Source: RYN-230 sp963717125
GTDB lineage: Bacteria; Actinomycetota; Actinomycetes; Streptosporangiales; Streptosporangiaceae
Direction of reading: 5' to 3'
DNA length: 64,000 bases
NCBI GenBank assembly: GCA_963717125.1
Contig: CAVQVG010000008.1
Coordinates: 248,001 to 312,000 of the forward strand
This document shows positions 1 through 10,716 of this stretch, piece by piece. The position numbers were made by a program, and so were the translations under genes. The notes under the pieces are model-generated. The model was given only the letters and a program-made list of their open reading frames with translations, searched no databases and had not been told where the DNA came from. Each line of letters opens with the position of its first letter. The stretch's first letter is position 1.

Positions 1-1
1 C

Positions 2-763
2 CGCAAGCTGGACTTCGAGGACATCCAGATCCCGCCCGGCCCGCGGCTGGGCAGCCAGGTCGTCGAGGTGGATGACCTCGCGAAGGGCTTCGCCGACCGT
101 GAGCTCATCGAGGGGCTGAGCTTCTCGCTGCCGCGCAACGGCCTGGTCGGCGTCATCGGCCCGAACGGGGTCGGCAAGACCACCCTGTTCAAGATGCTGG
201 TCGGCGACGAGAAGCCGGACTCGGGCAGCATCCGGGTCGGCGACACCGTGAAGATCGCCTACGTGGACCAGTTGCGGTCCGGGATCGACCCGGACAAGAC
301 GGTCTGGCAGGCCATCTCCGGCGGCGACGCCACCATCCGGGTGGGCAACGTGGAGATCCCCAGCCGGGCCTACGTCGCGGCGTTCGGGTTCAAGGGCCCG
401 GACCAGCAGAAGCCGGCCGGGCTGATGTCCGGCGGCGAGCGCGGCCGGATGAACCTGGCGCTCACCCTGCGCCAGGGCGGCAACCTGCTGCTGCTCGACG
501 AGCCCGCCAACGACCTGGACGTTGAGACGCTGGCCTCGCTGGAGCGGGCGCTGCTCGAGTTCCCCGGCTGCGCCGTGATCACCAGCCACGACCGGTGGTT
601 CCTGGACCGGATCGCCACGCACATCCTGGCCTGGGAGGGCGGCTCGAACTGGTTCTGGTTCGAGGGCAACTTCGAGGCCTACGAGAAGAACAAGATCGAG
701 CGGCTCGGCGCCGACGCGGCCCGCCCGCACCGCGTCACCTACCGCAAACTCACCAGGGGCTGA
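2..763 (+). CDS. ettA: EttA-type ABC-F ATPase, C-terminal part (5' truncated by window edge)
   Basis: This is the C-terminal half of an ABC-F protein that acts on the ribosome, not on transport. The reading frame is open from base 2 and the start lies outside the window. It contains the second ATPase domain: Walker A GPNGVGKTT, the signature SGGERGR and Walker B LLLLDEPANDLD, followed by a switch histidine in TSHDRWFLD. The tail WFWFEGNFEAYEKNK is characteristic of the EttA subgroup, which in E. coli gates the first translation steps according to the ATP/ADP ratio. No membrane segments are present. The family assignment is firm; the EttA subgroup is inferred from the tail. Confidence 0.9.
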   Translation, partial: RKLDFEDIQIPPGPRLGSQVVEVDDLAKGFADRELIEGLSFSLPRNGLVGVIGPNGVGKTTLFKMLVGDEKPDSGSIRVGDTVKIAYVDQLRSGIDPDKTVWQAISGGDATIRVGNVEIPSRAYVAAFGFKGPDQQKPAGLMSGGERGRMNLALTLRQGGNLLLLDEPANDLDVETLASLERALLEFPGCAVITSHDRWFLDRIATHILAWEGGSNWFWFEGNFEAYEKNKIERLGADAARPHRVTYRKLTRG

Positions 764-803
764 ACGCCCTTCCCGCGGGCTCGGCCGCGCCGGGATCCCG
801 GTC

Positions 804-1229
804 TTAGGCGGGGCTGAGCCCGAGGTCGGGCCGCTGTGGCTCGGTAGGCGCGTTGACCAGGCTCTGCGCGGCCATCACCAGGTAGTCCCACAGTTGCGCG
901 TCCAGCGCGGGCGCCAGGCCGATCTCGTCCAGCGCGGCGCGCATGTGCCGCAGCCAGGCGTCCCGCTCAGCCTCGCCGATGACGAAGTGCCGGTGCCGCA
1001 TCCGCAGCCGCGGGTGGCCGCGCAGTTCGTTGTAGGTGGCCGGGCCGCCCCAGTACTGGATGAGGAACAGCCGCAGGTGTTCCTCGGCGGGGCCGAGATC
1101 CTTGCTAGGGTAGACCGCGCGCAACTGCGGGTCGGCCGCTACGCCCTGGTAGAAGAGGTGAGTCAGGCGGCGGAACGTCTCCTCGCCGCCGACGGCCTCG
1201 TAGAAGCTGATTTCGTTCGTGTCGTCCAT
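804..1229 (-). CDS. glbO: Group II truncated haemoglobin (TrHbO-like)
   Basis: This is a 141-residue 2-over-2 globin. Seen in the sequence are the B10 region LFYQGV, the CD1 tyrosine in QYWGGPATY, the proximal histidine in GHPRLRMRH and the G8 tryptophan in AERDAWLRHM, which together are diagnostic for group II truncated haemoglobins. Actinobacterial members bind oxygen tightly and are linked to electron transfer or peroxide and nitric oxide chemistry; the ligand is not evident here. It converges with the ABC-F gene and lies about 29 bp downstream of the MscS gene on the same strand, so the two may be co-transcribed. Confidence 0.93.
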   Translation of the reverse strand: MDDTNEISFYEAVGGEETFRRLTHLFYQGVAADPQLRAVYPSKDLGPAEEHLRLFLIQYWGGPATYNELRGHPRLRMRHRHFVIGEAERDAWLRHMRAALDEIGLAPALDAQLWDYLVMAAQSLVNAPTEPQRPDLGLSPA

Positions 1230-1258
1230 GGCAAGCTCCAGGCTAGTGGCTCGCCCAG

Positions 1259-2308
1259 CTAGCCCTGGTCCTCGGTGGGGGCGGCGGCGTGCGCTTGCGC
1301 CTCGGCCTTGGCGGCCGTCCCGGCGCTGATCGCGGAGGCCATCGGCTCACCGGGCACGGCGGCGGAATCCAGCGCGGTCTTCAGCCGCTCGCGCAGCTCG
1401 CGGGCCACCTCCCACTGGCGCAGCGGAAGCGTCCGGGCCACCAGTCGCATGACGATGGCCTCGCTGGTCACCGACTCGACGCCCCAGACCTCCGGCTCTT
1501 CCGTGATCACGTCGTGCCAGCGCGGCTCCTGCCACATCTGGGTCGCGGAGTCCTTCATGGTCTCGCGGACCCGGGGCAGGTCCTGGTCGTAGGCCACCGG
1601 GAAGTCGATCACCGCGCGGGCCCAGCCCTGCGACTCGTTGCCGATCCGGTTGATCGTGCCGTTGCGCACGTGCCAGACCACGCCGTTGACGTCGCGCAGC
1701 CGGGTCACCCGCAGGCTGACCCCCTCGACCGTGCCGGTGGCGGCACCCGCGTCGATGACGTCACCGACCCCGTACTGGTCCTCGAGCATCATGAAGATCC
1801 CGGACAGGTAGTCACGGACCAGGCTCTGCGCGCCGAAGCCGATGGCCAGGCCGAGCACCCCGGCGCTGGCCAGCACCGGGGCCAGGTTCAGCCCAAGATC
1901 ACCGGCGATGGTCACCGCGGCGATGCCGAAGATGAGCACCGACGCCGCGTTGCCCAGCACCGACCCGAGCGCCTGGGCGCGCTGCCGCCGCCGCTCGCCG
2001 ATCAGCACGTGCGCCGGGTCCGCCTTGCCGTTGCCCGCCTCGGCCGCGTGCTTGGTGATCTTGTTGATCAGCCGGAGCGCGATCAGCCGGACGACGACGG
2101 CCACCAGCACCACGAGCAGGATCTGCAGTATCAGGGTGACCGGGCGGGCCAGCCACACGTCGACCAGTTGCGCGGCCGTCTTGTTGTGCAGCACATCCCA
2201 GGTGAGACGGCAGGCGATGCCGGGGTTCTTGCCGCCGCAGGCGGACTCGAGGGAGTCATCGGAGTGCGCGGCGAGGCCGAGCGCCGTGACAAGCGCTTGC
2301 GAGGTCAC
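1259..2308 (-). CDS. MscS-family mechanosensitive channel
   Basis: This is a small-conductance mechanosensitive channel homologue of about 349 residues. Three hydrophobic stretches are visible (near residues 50-75, 105-130 and 135-155). The third runs into the conserved pore-lining helix and beta-domain (ASAGVLGLAIGFGAQSLV, then QYGVGDVID). A Cys-containing extracytoplasmic N-terminal stretch precedes the first helix. I chose the GTG at 2308 because an AAAGGA-like ribosome site lies about 9 bases upstream; the ATG at 2362 would add a proline-rich extension with no support. Its likely role is release of solutes on hypo-osmotic shock. The truncated globin gene follows. Confidence 0.88.
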   Translation of the reverse strand: MTSQALVTALGLAAHSDDSLESACGGKNPGIACRLTWDVLHNKTAAQLVDVWLARPVTLILQILLVVLVAVVVRLIALRLINKITKHAAEAGNGKADPAHVLIGERRRQRAQALGSVLGNAASVLIFGIAAVTIAGDLGLNLAPVLASAGVLGLAIGFGAQSLVRDYLSGIFMMLEDQYGVGDVIDAGAATGTVEGVSLRVTRLRDVNGVVWHVRNGTINRIGNESQGWARAVIDFPVAYDQDLPRVRETMKDSATQMWQEPRWHDVITEEPEVWGVESVTSEAIVMRLVARTLPLRQWEVARELRERLKTALDSAAVPGEPMASAISAGTAAKAEAQAHAAAPTEDQG

Positions 2309-2369
2309 CGGGACAGTCCTTTCGCGGATGTGGGGGGCTGGGGCCAGGGGCCGACTCCCCATAGTGGCC

Positions 2370-2500
2370 GGCCGACACGGGTGACCTGGCCAGCTCGGCC
2401 CAGGCAGCTCGGCTCAGGCGGCTCGGCCCAGGCAGCTCGGCCTGGCCAGCTCGGCCAAGGCGGCTCGGCCCAGCTAACCCGGGCTGAGCTGCCTCAGGTG
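2370..2500. repeat. Degenerate short tandem repeat
   Basis: About nine imperfect copies of a 12-16 bp unit built on CAGCTCGGCCCAGG and GGCTCGGCC lie back to back in the non-coding DNA upstream of the MscS gene. The unit is close to CTGGCC/GGCC-rich words that recur in other gaps of this window (near 6,800 and 48,820). No gene is supported in it. Confidence 0.7.
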
Positions 2501-2554
2501 GGCCATCCGGGCAGTTTTTGGGATCAGTCAGCCGGATTGTGATGACGGGGCCAG

Positions 2555-2724
2555 GTAGAGCGTGCAGTATGCAACATGTAGAGAGAGAATTGCATGTTCT
2601 ACTTCGTAGGTTGTGCATATAAATCGGATATTTCACCGGGCAAGTCGGCGGAAAGTAGCCGATAAATAGCTGTGAGTTAGAAAGAACCGGGCCGGGCGGT
2701 CGCGGGGACGCGCCCAGAGGAGGG
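2555..2724. promoter_or_regulatory. AT-rich dyad-containing promoter region upstream of the XRE/TPR regulator
   Basis: This stretch is much richer in A and T than its surroundings. It holds ATGCAACATGTAGA (2569-2582), TGCATGTTCTAC (2591-2602), the small hairpin CTAC-TTC-GTAG (2599-2609) and GGTTGTGCAT (2609-2618), which is a partial inverse of the first element. Promoter-like TATAAAT and GATAAAT words follow. An operator for the downstream regulator is an inference; no family consensus was matched. Confidence 0.45.
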
Positions 2725-2730
2725 ATGAGG

Positions 2731-4587
2731 ATGGGAGCACAACGCGCCCAGTCACTCGCTGAGCTTGGGAACCCGCGACGCACGATACTCGGTCCCCGCA
2801 GCCGGGCCGACGCCGAGGCGGACTGCGACGCCGACGCCGACGGCGACGGCACACCGGAACCCGGCGGGGGAGAAGCACGCCAGGAAGTCTCCATGGCCCG
2901 GGGCATCCGGGCGCAGTGCCTGGCTGACGGGCTCCCGCCCGCCGAGATCGCGCTCGCCATCCACAGTCGGTGCGAGCCCACGTTCGGCACCACGCTGATC
3001 CGGGCCAACCGGCTGGCGCTGGGTATTGCGTTGGCCGATGTCGTTGCCCAGGTCCGGGCCAGGTACGTGACCGAAGGGCGGATGCCGCCCCGGTTCAGCG
3101 AGACGCTGCTGTCGTCCTACGAGAGCGGGCAGAAGCGGCCTGGGGCGGAGTATCTGCACTACCTGTGCGGTGTGTACCAGGGGGAGCCGGCCGATCTGGG
3201 CTACCCGGGCCAATGCCTGTGCAGCCGGTCGCACCGCGCCCCGGCATTAATGCCGGCTGTCCCCGGGACCGGGGCAGGCCAGACGCGGGCCACGGTCGCG
3301 ACGCCCGCCACGGTCGCGACGCCGGCCACCGCAGCGACGCCGGCGCCGACCGCGACCACGGCCGCAACGACGGCCACCGGGCCCGTGGCGTTCCCGGCCG
3401 CGCCGGCGCCGGAGACCGGTGCCGGCCAGCTGGGCCAGCCGGGCGCGCGGTCGGCCGCGGTGGCGGTCCCGGTAGCTGAGCCCAGCCAGGGCGAGGCGGA
3501 CGACGACATGGTCCGGCGCACCCTGCTCCGGCTGATGGCCGATCCCGGTGCCGAAGCGGAGGGGCGCTTCTTCGGCGCGGCCGAGCGGATCCGGCGGCGG
3601 CTGGACGACGCGCTGCTCGGGGCGACCGTGTCCGTCACCATGCTGGACCACTGGGAGGAGATGGTCAGCGAGTACGGCCGGCTGTACATGACGGTCCCGC
3701 CGATGCGGCTGCTCTGCGACGTGCTCCTCGATCTCGGGGATGTGCGCCGGATGTGCGAGCAACGCCAGCCGCTGGAGTTCGCGGAGCGGCTGTGCCAGCT
3801 GGCTGCCCGGCTGGCCGGGCTGGCGGGCATGGCCATGATCGACGTGGGTGACCAGCGGCTGGCCCGGTCCTTCTTCAACACCGCGCGGACCGCGGCCGAT
3901 GAGACCGGGGACCGGCAGCTGCGGGCCTGGGTCGCGGTGCGCGAGGCGCTGGTCCCGCTGTACTACGGCGACCCGGCGCAGGCCGCCGCGGCCGCCCGGG
4001 CCAGCGCCGACCTGGCCGGCCAGCGGCCCTGCGTGGCCACGGCGATGGCGCCCATCGTCGAGGCCCGGGCGCTGGCCCGGCTGGCCCGGGCCCGGGCCAA
4101 GGGCGGCCCAGCGGGCCGGGCCGGGACCGGCGCCGGAGGTGGCGCGGCCGGCGGAGCGGTAGGCCGGGTCAATACGGCCCTGGAGCACGCCCAGGAGGCG
4201 CTGGACGGGCTGCCCGCGGAGGAACGGCGGGGCACCGCGTTCGGCTACACGGAACGCCAGTTGCTGTTCCACTCCGGCGACGCGCTGGTCACCCTGGGCG
4301 ACTACCGCGGTGCGGACGACGCGTTCGGGCAGGCCTTGCGGTTGTATTCAACGGCCGAGTTCCTGGACCGGTCGCTGGTCACGCTAGGCCAGGCCCGGTG
4401 CCGGCTGTCGGCCGGCGAGCCGGAGGAGGCGCTGCGGCTGAGCCGCGAAACACTGTCCCGGCTACCCAGCCAGCACCGGCCCGGCCTGGTGTTGCGGGCC
4501 GCGCATTCGCTGGGCGAGACGGTGGCGGCCAGGCACGGCGACTTCCCGGCCCTGCGCGACTACCGGGAGGCGCTGGTCAGCAACTGA
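2731..4587 (+). CDS. XRE-type regulator with long C-terminal TPR-like helical domain
   Basis: This is a protein of about 618 residues. An acidic, low-complexity N-terminal tract (about residues 25-50) is followed by a helix-turn-helix-like segment (about 55-150, containing SETLLSSYESGQKRPG, typical of XRE proteins). An Ala/Thr/Pro-rich linker with ATVATPA-type repeats (about 185-225) comes next, then a long alpha-helical region resembling the TPR domains of actinobacterial XRE regulators. The ATG at 2731 is six bases after AGGAGGG; 2725 would be too close to it, and the in-frame ATG at 2893 is an alternative that would drop the acidic tract. Such proteins are common and mostly uncharacterised in actinomycetes, and the target genes are unknown. 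It converges with the oligopeptidase gene. Confidence 0.75.
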   Translation: MGAQRAQSLAELGNPRRTILGPRSRADAEADCDADADGDGTPEPGGGEARQEVSMARGIRAQCLADGLPPAEIALAIHSRCEPTFGTTLIRANRLALGIALADVVAQVRARYVTEGRMPPRFSETLLSSYESGQKRPGAEYLHYLCGVYQGEPADLGYPGQCLCSRSHRAPALMPAVPGTGAGQTRATVATPATVATPATAATPAPTATTAATTATGPVAFPAAPAPETGAGQLGQPGARSAAVAVPVAEPSQGEADDDMVRRTLLRLMADPGAEAEGRFFGAAERIRRRLDDALLGATVSVTMLDHWEEMVSEYGRLYMTVPPMRLLCDVLLDLGDVRRMCEQRQPLEFAERLCQLAARLAGLAGMAMIDVGDQRLARSFFNTARTAADETGDRQLRAWVAVREALVPLYYGDPAQAAAAARASADLAGQRPCVATAMAPIVEARALARLARARAKGGPAGRAGTGAGGGAAGGAVGRVNTALEHAQEALDGLPAEERRGTAFGYTERQLLFHSGDALVTLGDYRGADDAFGQALRLYSTAEFLDRSLVTLGQARCRLSAGEPEEALRLSRETLSRLPSQHRPGLVLRAAHSLGETVAARHGDFPALRDYREALVSN

Positions 4588-4603
4588 GGCCGGTGTGCGC
4601 ACT

Positions 4604-6760
<2,157 letters not shown>

Positions 6761-7012
6761 GAGCCGCACTCTAGGTGATCGCGGCAGCCCACCCACCTGG
6801 TCGGCCAGCCCGGTCCACCGCCTGGCCGGCCAGCCGGCCCACCCGCCTGGCCGACCCGCCCGGTCGGTTTCCGTTCACCAGACTTTTTACCCGGCCCCGA
6901 CCGGCCGGCGTTATGTCTAGCCGGGCTCAGCCGGTTAGGCTGTCCTTGGCCACAGCACTCTGTGCTTACCTGGCACACGGTGCTCGCCTACCGCACCAGG
7001 CAGGAGGCGCGT

Positions 7013-7525
7013 GTGCGACGGGTGCTGCTGCTCAACGTGACATATGAGCCGCTGACCACGGTCGGCCTGCACCGTGCGGTGTGCCTGGTGCTGGGCGAGA
7101 AGGCCGAAGTCGTGCACGACGATTCGGAGGGTGCCTTGTTGCGCTCCTCCTCGATGGTCATCGTCACGCCCTCGGTGATCAGGTTGCGCCGGTATGTGCG
7201 CGTCCCGCACCGCAGCCGGGTGCCGCTGACCCGGGGTGCGCTGATGCGCAGGGACAACTACCTGTGCGCCTATTGCGGCCGCAAGGCCGAGACCATCGAT
7301 CACGTCATACCGCGCAGCCGCGGCGGCCCACATGCCTGGGAGAACTGCGTCGCATCCTGCATGCGGTGCAACCACAGCAAGGCCGACCGGCTGATCGAGG
7401 AACTCGGCTGGACGATGAACCGGGTGCCGGTGGCACCGCGCGGTGCGCACTGGCGGCTGATCGGCGCCGCCCATGACGGCGATCCGCAGTGGGCGGCCTA
7501 CCTGCCGGAGTCGACCGCCGCCTGA
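7013..7525 (+). CDS. HNH endonuclease family protein
   Basis: This is a 170-residue HNH-domain protein. The core is seen at RDNYLCAYCG...ETIDHVIPRSRGG...WENCVASCMRCNHSKAD, with two Cys-x2-Cys zinc pairs, the DHV histidine and the terminal N/H. The N-terminal LLLNVTYEPL segment is typical of the widespread actinobacterial HNH protein that is usually chromosomal and not tied to a known restriction system. I place the start at the GTG at 7013, since AGGAGG lies six bases upstream; the earlier ATG at 6962 has no such site. The biological substrate is unknown. Confidence 0.9.
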   Translation: MRRVLLLNVTYEPLTTVGLHRAVCLVLGEKAEVVHDDSEGALLRSSSMVIVTPSVIRLRRYVRVPHRSRVPLTRGALMRRDNYLCAYCGRKAETIDHVIPRSRGGPHAWENCVASCMRCNHSKADRLIEELGWTMNRVPVAPRGAHWRLIGAAHDGDPQWAAYLPESTAA

Positions 7526-8298
7526 CCTCCGGCCGTCCGCCGCGAGGTGACCACGCGCTCCCCGTCCGGGGTGGTCAGCACGTGCAGCCCGGCGCCGAAC
7601 GGCCCGGTGAGCACGTCATCGCGCAGCACGCTGGCCGGGTCCCCGGCCGCGGCGGCCCGGCCGCCGTCCAGCAGCAGCAGCCGGTCGGAGAACTGCCCGG
7701 CCAGGGTGAGGTCGTGCACCACGGACAGCACGGTCAGCGTCTGCTCCCGGCGCAGTTCGTCAACCAGTTCCAGGGCAGCCACCCGGCGGCCCAGGTCCAG
7801 CGCGCTGGTCGGCTCGTCGAGCAGCAGCACCGGGGCCTGCTGGGCCAGCGCCCGGGCCAGCACCACCCGTTGCAGCTCGCCGCCGGATAGCGTGCCGAGC
7901 AGCCGGGCGGCCATCGGGGCCAGTCCCATCCGGTTCAGCAGCCCGGCGCAGATCTCCCGGTCGGCCCCGGTCTCCATCCGCAGATAGCCGATGTGCGGGG
8001 TCCGGCCGAGCAGCACGTAGTCGGCGACGCTCATTTCCGGCGGCAGCTCGGGCAGCTGGGGGACGTAGGCCACCAGCCGGGCCAGCGCGCGGCGGCGCAG
8101 CCCGGATGCGGGCTGCCCGGCGATGCCGATTGACCCTTCGTACCGGACGAGGTGCGCCGCCGCCCGCAACAGGGTCGTCTTACCCGCCCCGTTCGGGCCG
8201 ATGATGCCCAGCCATTCGCCGTCCGCGACCTTCTCGCTGATCCCGGCCAGCGCCGCCGCCGCGCCGTACCGCACCGTCACCCGGTCGAAGACGATCAT
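7498..8298 (-). CDS. btuD: ABC transporter ATPase for corrinoid (or siderophore) uptake
   Basis: This is a 266-residue ATPase of the FecCD/BtuCD importer family. Walker A GPNGAGKTT, signature LSGGELQR, Walker B LLLDEP and the switch histidine in VVHDLTLAG are all present. It overlaps the permease stop by four bases (ATGA), so the two are translationally coupled. The substrate is inferred from the cobalamin riboswitch at the head of the operon; a haem or iron-siderophore system would otherwise look the same. It overlaps the end of the convergent HNH gene by 28 bp. Confidence 0.9.
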   Translation of the reverse strand: MIVFDRVTVRYGAAAALAGISEKVADGEWLGIIGPNGAGKTTLLRAAAHLVRYEGSIGIAGQPASGLRRRALARLVAYVPQLPELPPEMSVADYVLLGRTPHIGYLRMETGADREICAGLLNRMGLAPMAARLLGTLSGGELQRVVLARALAQQAPVLLLDEPTSALDLGRRVAALELVDELRREQTLTVLSVVHDLTLAGQFSDRLLLLDGGRAAAAGDPASVLRDDVLTGPFGAGLHVLTTPDGERVVTSRRTAGGQAAVDSGR

Positions 8299-9410
8299 GA
8301 GAGGTCCTGCCTGGCCCGCCGCGAGCTGAGCACGAGCAAAAAGAAGGGCGCGCCGGCCACTGCGGTGATCACCCCGATCGGCACCTCGGCGGGCGACTGC
8401 ACGGTGCGCGCCGCGATGTCGGCCAGCACCAGGAACGCCGCGCCGCCGATCATCGACACCGGGAGCACGATCCGGTAGCTGGGGCCGGCCGTCAGCCGGA
8501 CCGTGTGCGGCACGATGATGCCGACGAAGCCGATCAGCCCGCTCACCGACACCGCCGCGGCGGTGCCCAGGGTGGCCGCGATGACCACGGTGAGCCGCAG
8601 CCGGGCGATGTCCACACCCAGCGTGCTGGCCTCGGTCTCGCCGACCCGGAGCACGTCGAGCAGCCGCCGGTGGGCCAGCAGGATCCCGGCCGCGACGAGC
8701 ACGTAGGGCAGGATCAGCAGCACGTCGGACCAGCTGGCCAGGGACAGCCCGCCCAGGATCCAGCTGTATACCTCCTGCAGCGTCTGGTAGTGCTGCTGCT
8801 GCAGGTAGGTCTGCACGGCGGTGAGCAGCGCGGCCACCGCCACCCCGGCCAGCACGATGGACGCGGTGGCGCCCAGCGAGCCGGCGCCGCGCCCCACCCG
8901 GGTGCCCGCGCCCAGCACGTAGGTGATCGCGACGGCGAACGCCGCGCCGAGGAAAGCCGCGGGCGGTAGCAGCTCCTGGCTGCCGCCGCCGATGATCACT
9001 ATGGTGGCCCCGAGGCCGCCGCCCGCGGCCACCCCGAGCAGGTACGGATCGGCCAGCGGGTTGCGAAACACGCCCTGATAAGCGGCGCCGCCGCCGGCCA
9101 GCATGGCGCCGACTAGGGCGCCGAGCACGACCCGGGGCAGCCGGAGCTGCCAGACGATGTCGGCGTCGATGGCCGGCACGCCCAGCGCCGGATGCCAGGG
9201 CAGCAGCTCGGTCAGCAGCGCCCGGACCACGATCGGCAGGGACAGCCCGGCCGGGCCGATGGTCACCCCGGCGAGCAGGGCGGCGACCAGCACGGCCGTG
9301 GCTACCGCGATCGCGCGCCCGGCCCGGACCCGGGGCAGCACGCCCGGCGCGGCCGGCGCGCCCGGCGGAGTCCGGCGGGCCGGCGCCGCCTTGCGCGCCG
9401 CCGACTTCAC
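8295..9410 (-). CDS. btuC: FecCD/BtuC-type ABC permease
   Basis: This 371-residue protein has about ten hydrophobic helices after a basic, Ala/Pro-rich N-terminus. It contains the family's conserved stretches QLRLPRVVLGALVGAMLAGGG and GFVGIIVPHTVRL, which face the ATPase. It overlaps btuF upstream and btuD downstream by four bases each. It forms the inner-membrane channel of the importer; corrinoid specificity is inferred from the riboswitch. Confidence 0.92.
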   Translation of the reverse strand: MKSAARKAAPARRTPPGAPAAPGVLPRVRAGRAIAVATAVLVAALLAGVTIGPAGLSLPIVVRALLTELLPWHPALGVPAIDADIVWQLRLPRVVLGALVGAMLAGGGAAYQGVFRNPLADPYLLGVAAGGGLGATIVIIGGGSQELLPPAAFLGAAFAVAITYVLGAGTRVGRGAGSLGATASIVLAGVAVAALLTAVQTYLQQQHYQTLQEVYSWILGGLSLASWSDVLLILPYVLVAAGILLAHRRLLDVLRVGETEASTLGVDIARLRLTVVIAATLGTAAAVSVSGLIGFVGIIVPHTVRLTAGPSYRIVLPVSMIGGAAFLVLADIAARTVQSPAEVPIGVITAVAGAPFFLLVLSSRRARQDLS

Positions 9411-10360
9411 CGCGCCGAATCCCTGGCCAGGGCGGTCTCGACGGTGCGCAACAGGTCGGTGACCCGCGGCCCCCAGCGCGAGGCGATGTCGTCGTTCAGC
9501 GCGATCACGTGGCCCTCCTTGACCGCGGTCAGCCCGGACCAGCCGGGCCGTTTGGCCACCGTGGCCGCGCTCTGGTGGCAGCAGATGGTGTCGGCCAGGA
9601 TGATGTAGTCCGGGTTGGTCTTCAGGATGTATTCCGCGGACAGCTGCGGGTAGCCGCCGGAGCTGGCCGCGCCCTTGGCCTGGTCGGCGATGCTCTTCAT
9701 GCCGAGCAGGCCGAGCAGCTGGCCGACGAACGTGTCCGAGGTGACCGAGTAGTACGTCTGGTCCAGCTCGTAGTAGTAGCTGACCGGCTTGGCGTGCGGT
9801 GGCGCGGCCGCGACGATCTGGCGCAGCTGGCTGCGTACCGTAGCCACCTCGTGCCCGGCCTGGGCGAGATGCCCGGTGGCCCGGCCCAGCTCGGCGAACT
9901 CGGCGTACTCGCCAGCCAGGTTGGCCGGTGCGGGCAGGTCGAGCACCGGGATGGAGAACGCGGCCAGCTTCTTGGTCAGCTGCCCGGCGTCACCGGCCTC
10001 GACCACCAGGTCCGGCTTTTCCGCCACGATCGCCTCCACGTTCGGCTGGTAGCCGGACAGCTTGGTACGCGGCGCCTGGGGTGGGTAGTCGGACAGCGAG
10101 TCAACGGCCTTGACCTGGGCGCCCGCCCCGATCGCATAGAGCATCTCGGTGCCGGTGGGGGTCAGCGACACGATCGCCGTCGGCCGGCTCGGCACCTTGA
10201 CCGTGCCGTTGGCCGCCTTGACCGAGACCGGGAACGCGGCGCCCGCCGCGCGGCCCGCGGTCGCGTTCGAGCTGGTGTTACTGGCCTGCGTGCTGCCGCA
10301 CCCGGCGGCCAGGCCGGCCAGGGCCAGGGCCAGCGCCGCGAGGCGAGTAGGAATCCGCAT
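9407..10360 (-). CDS. btuF: Substrate-binding lipoprotein for corrinoid uptake (BtuF-like)
   Basis: This is a 317-residue periplasmic-binding-protein type III lipoprotein. The signal peptide ends in a lipobox LAAGC at about residues 17-21, so the mature protein should be lipid-anchored outside the membrane. The two-lobe fold is suggested by IVSLTPTGTEMLYAIGAGAQV and the central KPDLVVEAG region. I chose the ATG at 10360: GGAGG stands seven bases before it, whereas the in-frame ATG at 10366 touches the ribosome site. It is the first gene of the btuFCD-like operon, directly under the cobalamin riboswitch. Confidence 0.9.
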   Translation of the reverse strand: MRIPTRLAALALALAGLAAGCGSTQASNTSSNATAGRAAGAAFPVSVKAANGTVKVPSRPTAIVSLTPTGTEMLYAIGAGAQVKAVDSLSDYPPQAPRTKLSGYQPNVEAIVAEKPDLVVEAGDAGQLTKKLAAFSIPVLDLPAPANLAGEYAEFAELGRATGHLAQAGHEVATVRSQLRQIVAAAPPHAKPVSYYYELDQTYYSVTSDTFVGQLLGLLGMKSIADQAKGAASSGGYPQLSAEYILKTNPDYIILADTICCHQSAATVAKRPGWSGLTAVKEGHVIALNDDIASRWGPRVTDLLRTVETALARDSAR

Positions 10361-10394
10361 GATCATCCTCCGTAAGCCTGGAGGACGAAGTGCG

Positions 10395-10590
10395 CCCGCT
10401 GCGATGCCCGGACCGGGCACCGGAACGAACCGCCCTTCCTCCGAGGACAGTTACGTCGGCACGGGCCAGGCGTCCGGGCTCATCCCCGCCGGGCGGGGCA
10501 TCACCGTTGCGGGACAGCGCCGGGATCTCACCGGCTTCGCTGGGCTCCACGCCATCCCGGGCTCCCCGGGACAGGCGTACCTTACCGCAG
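10395..10590 (-). promoter_or_regulatory. Cobalamin riboswitch
   Basis: Read on the minus strand, the leader of btuF holds the conserved cobalamin aptamer core: AAGCCGGTGAGATCCCGGCG and CTGTCCCGCAACGGTGA (10501-10538), then the B12 box GAGCCCGGACGCCTGGCCC (10463-10481). These match the family words GCCGGTGcGAATCCGGC, GTCCCGCcACTGT and GAGyCmGGA-CCTGCC. The RNA would reduce uptake-operon expression when adenosylcobalamin is plentiful. The outer ends of the element are approximate. Confidence 0.9.
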
Positions 10591-10716
10591 GCTCCGGCCG
10601 GGGCCCCAGGACTGGCGCGGGGCCGGGCCGTAGGCTATGGCCAGTTGCCCAGGGGCCGCGCACCCGCGGCCGGGGCAGCGTGGCAATGGTCCGGCGATCC
10701 TGGACGGAGTCCTATC

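Noticed and set aside
1289..2542. A 417-codon plus-strand frame opposite the MscS gene
   Set aside because: Shadow frame with His/Gln/Arg-rich composition; the MscS frame is well supported.
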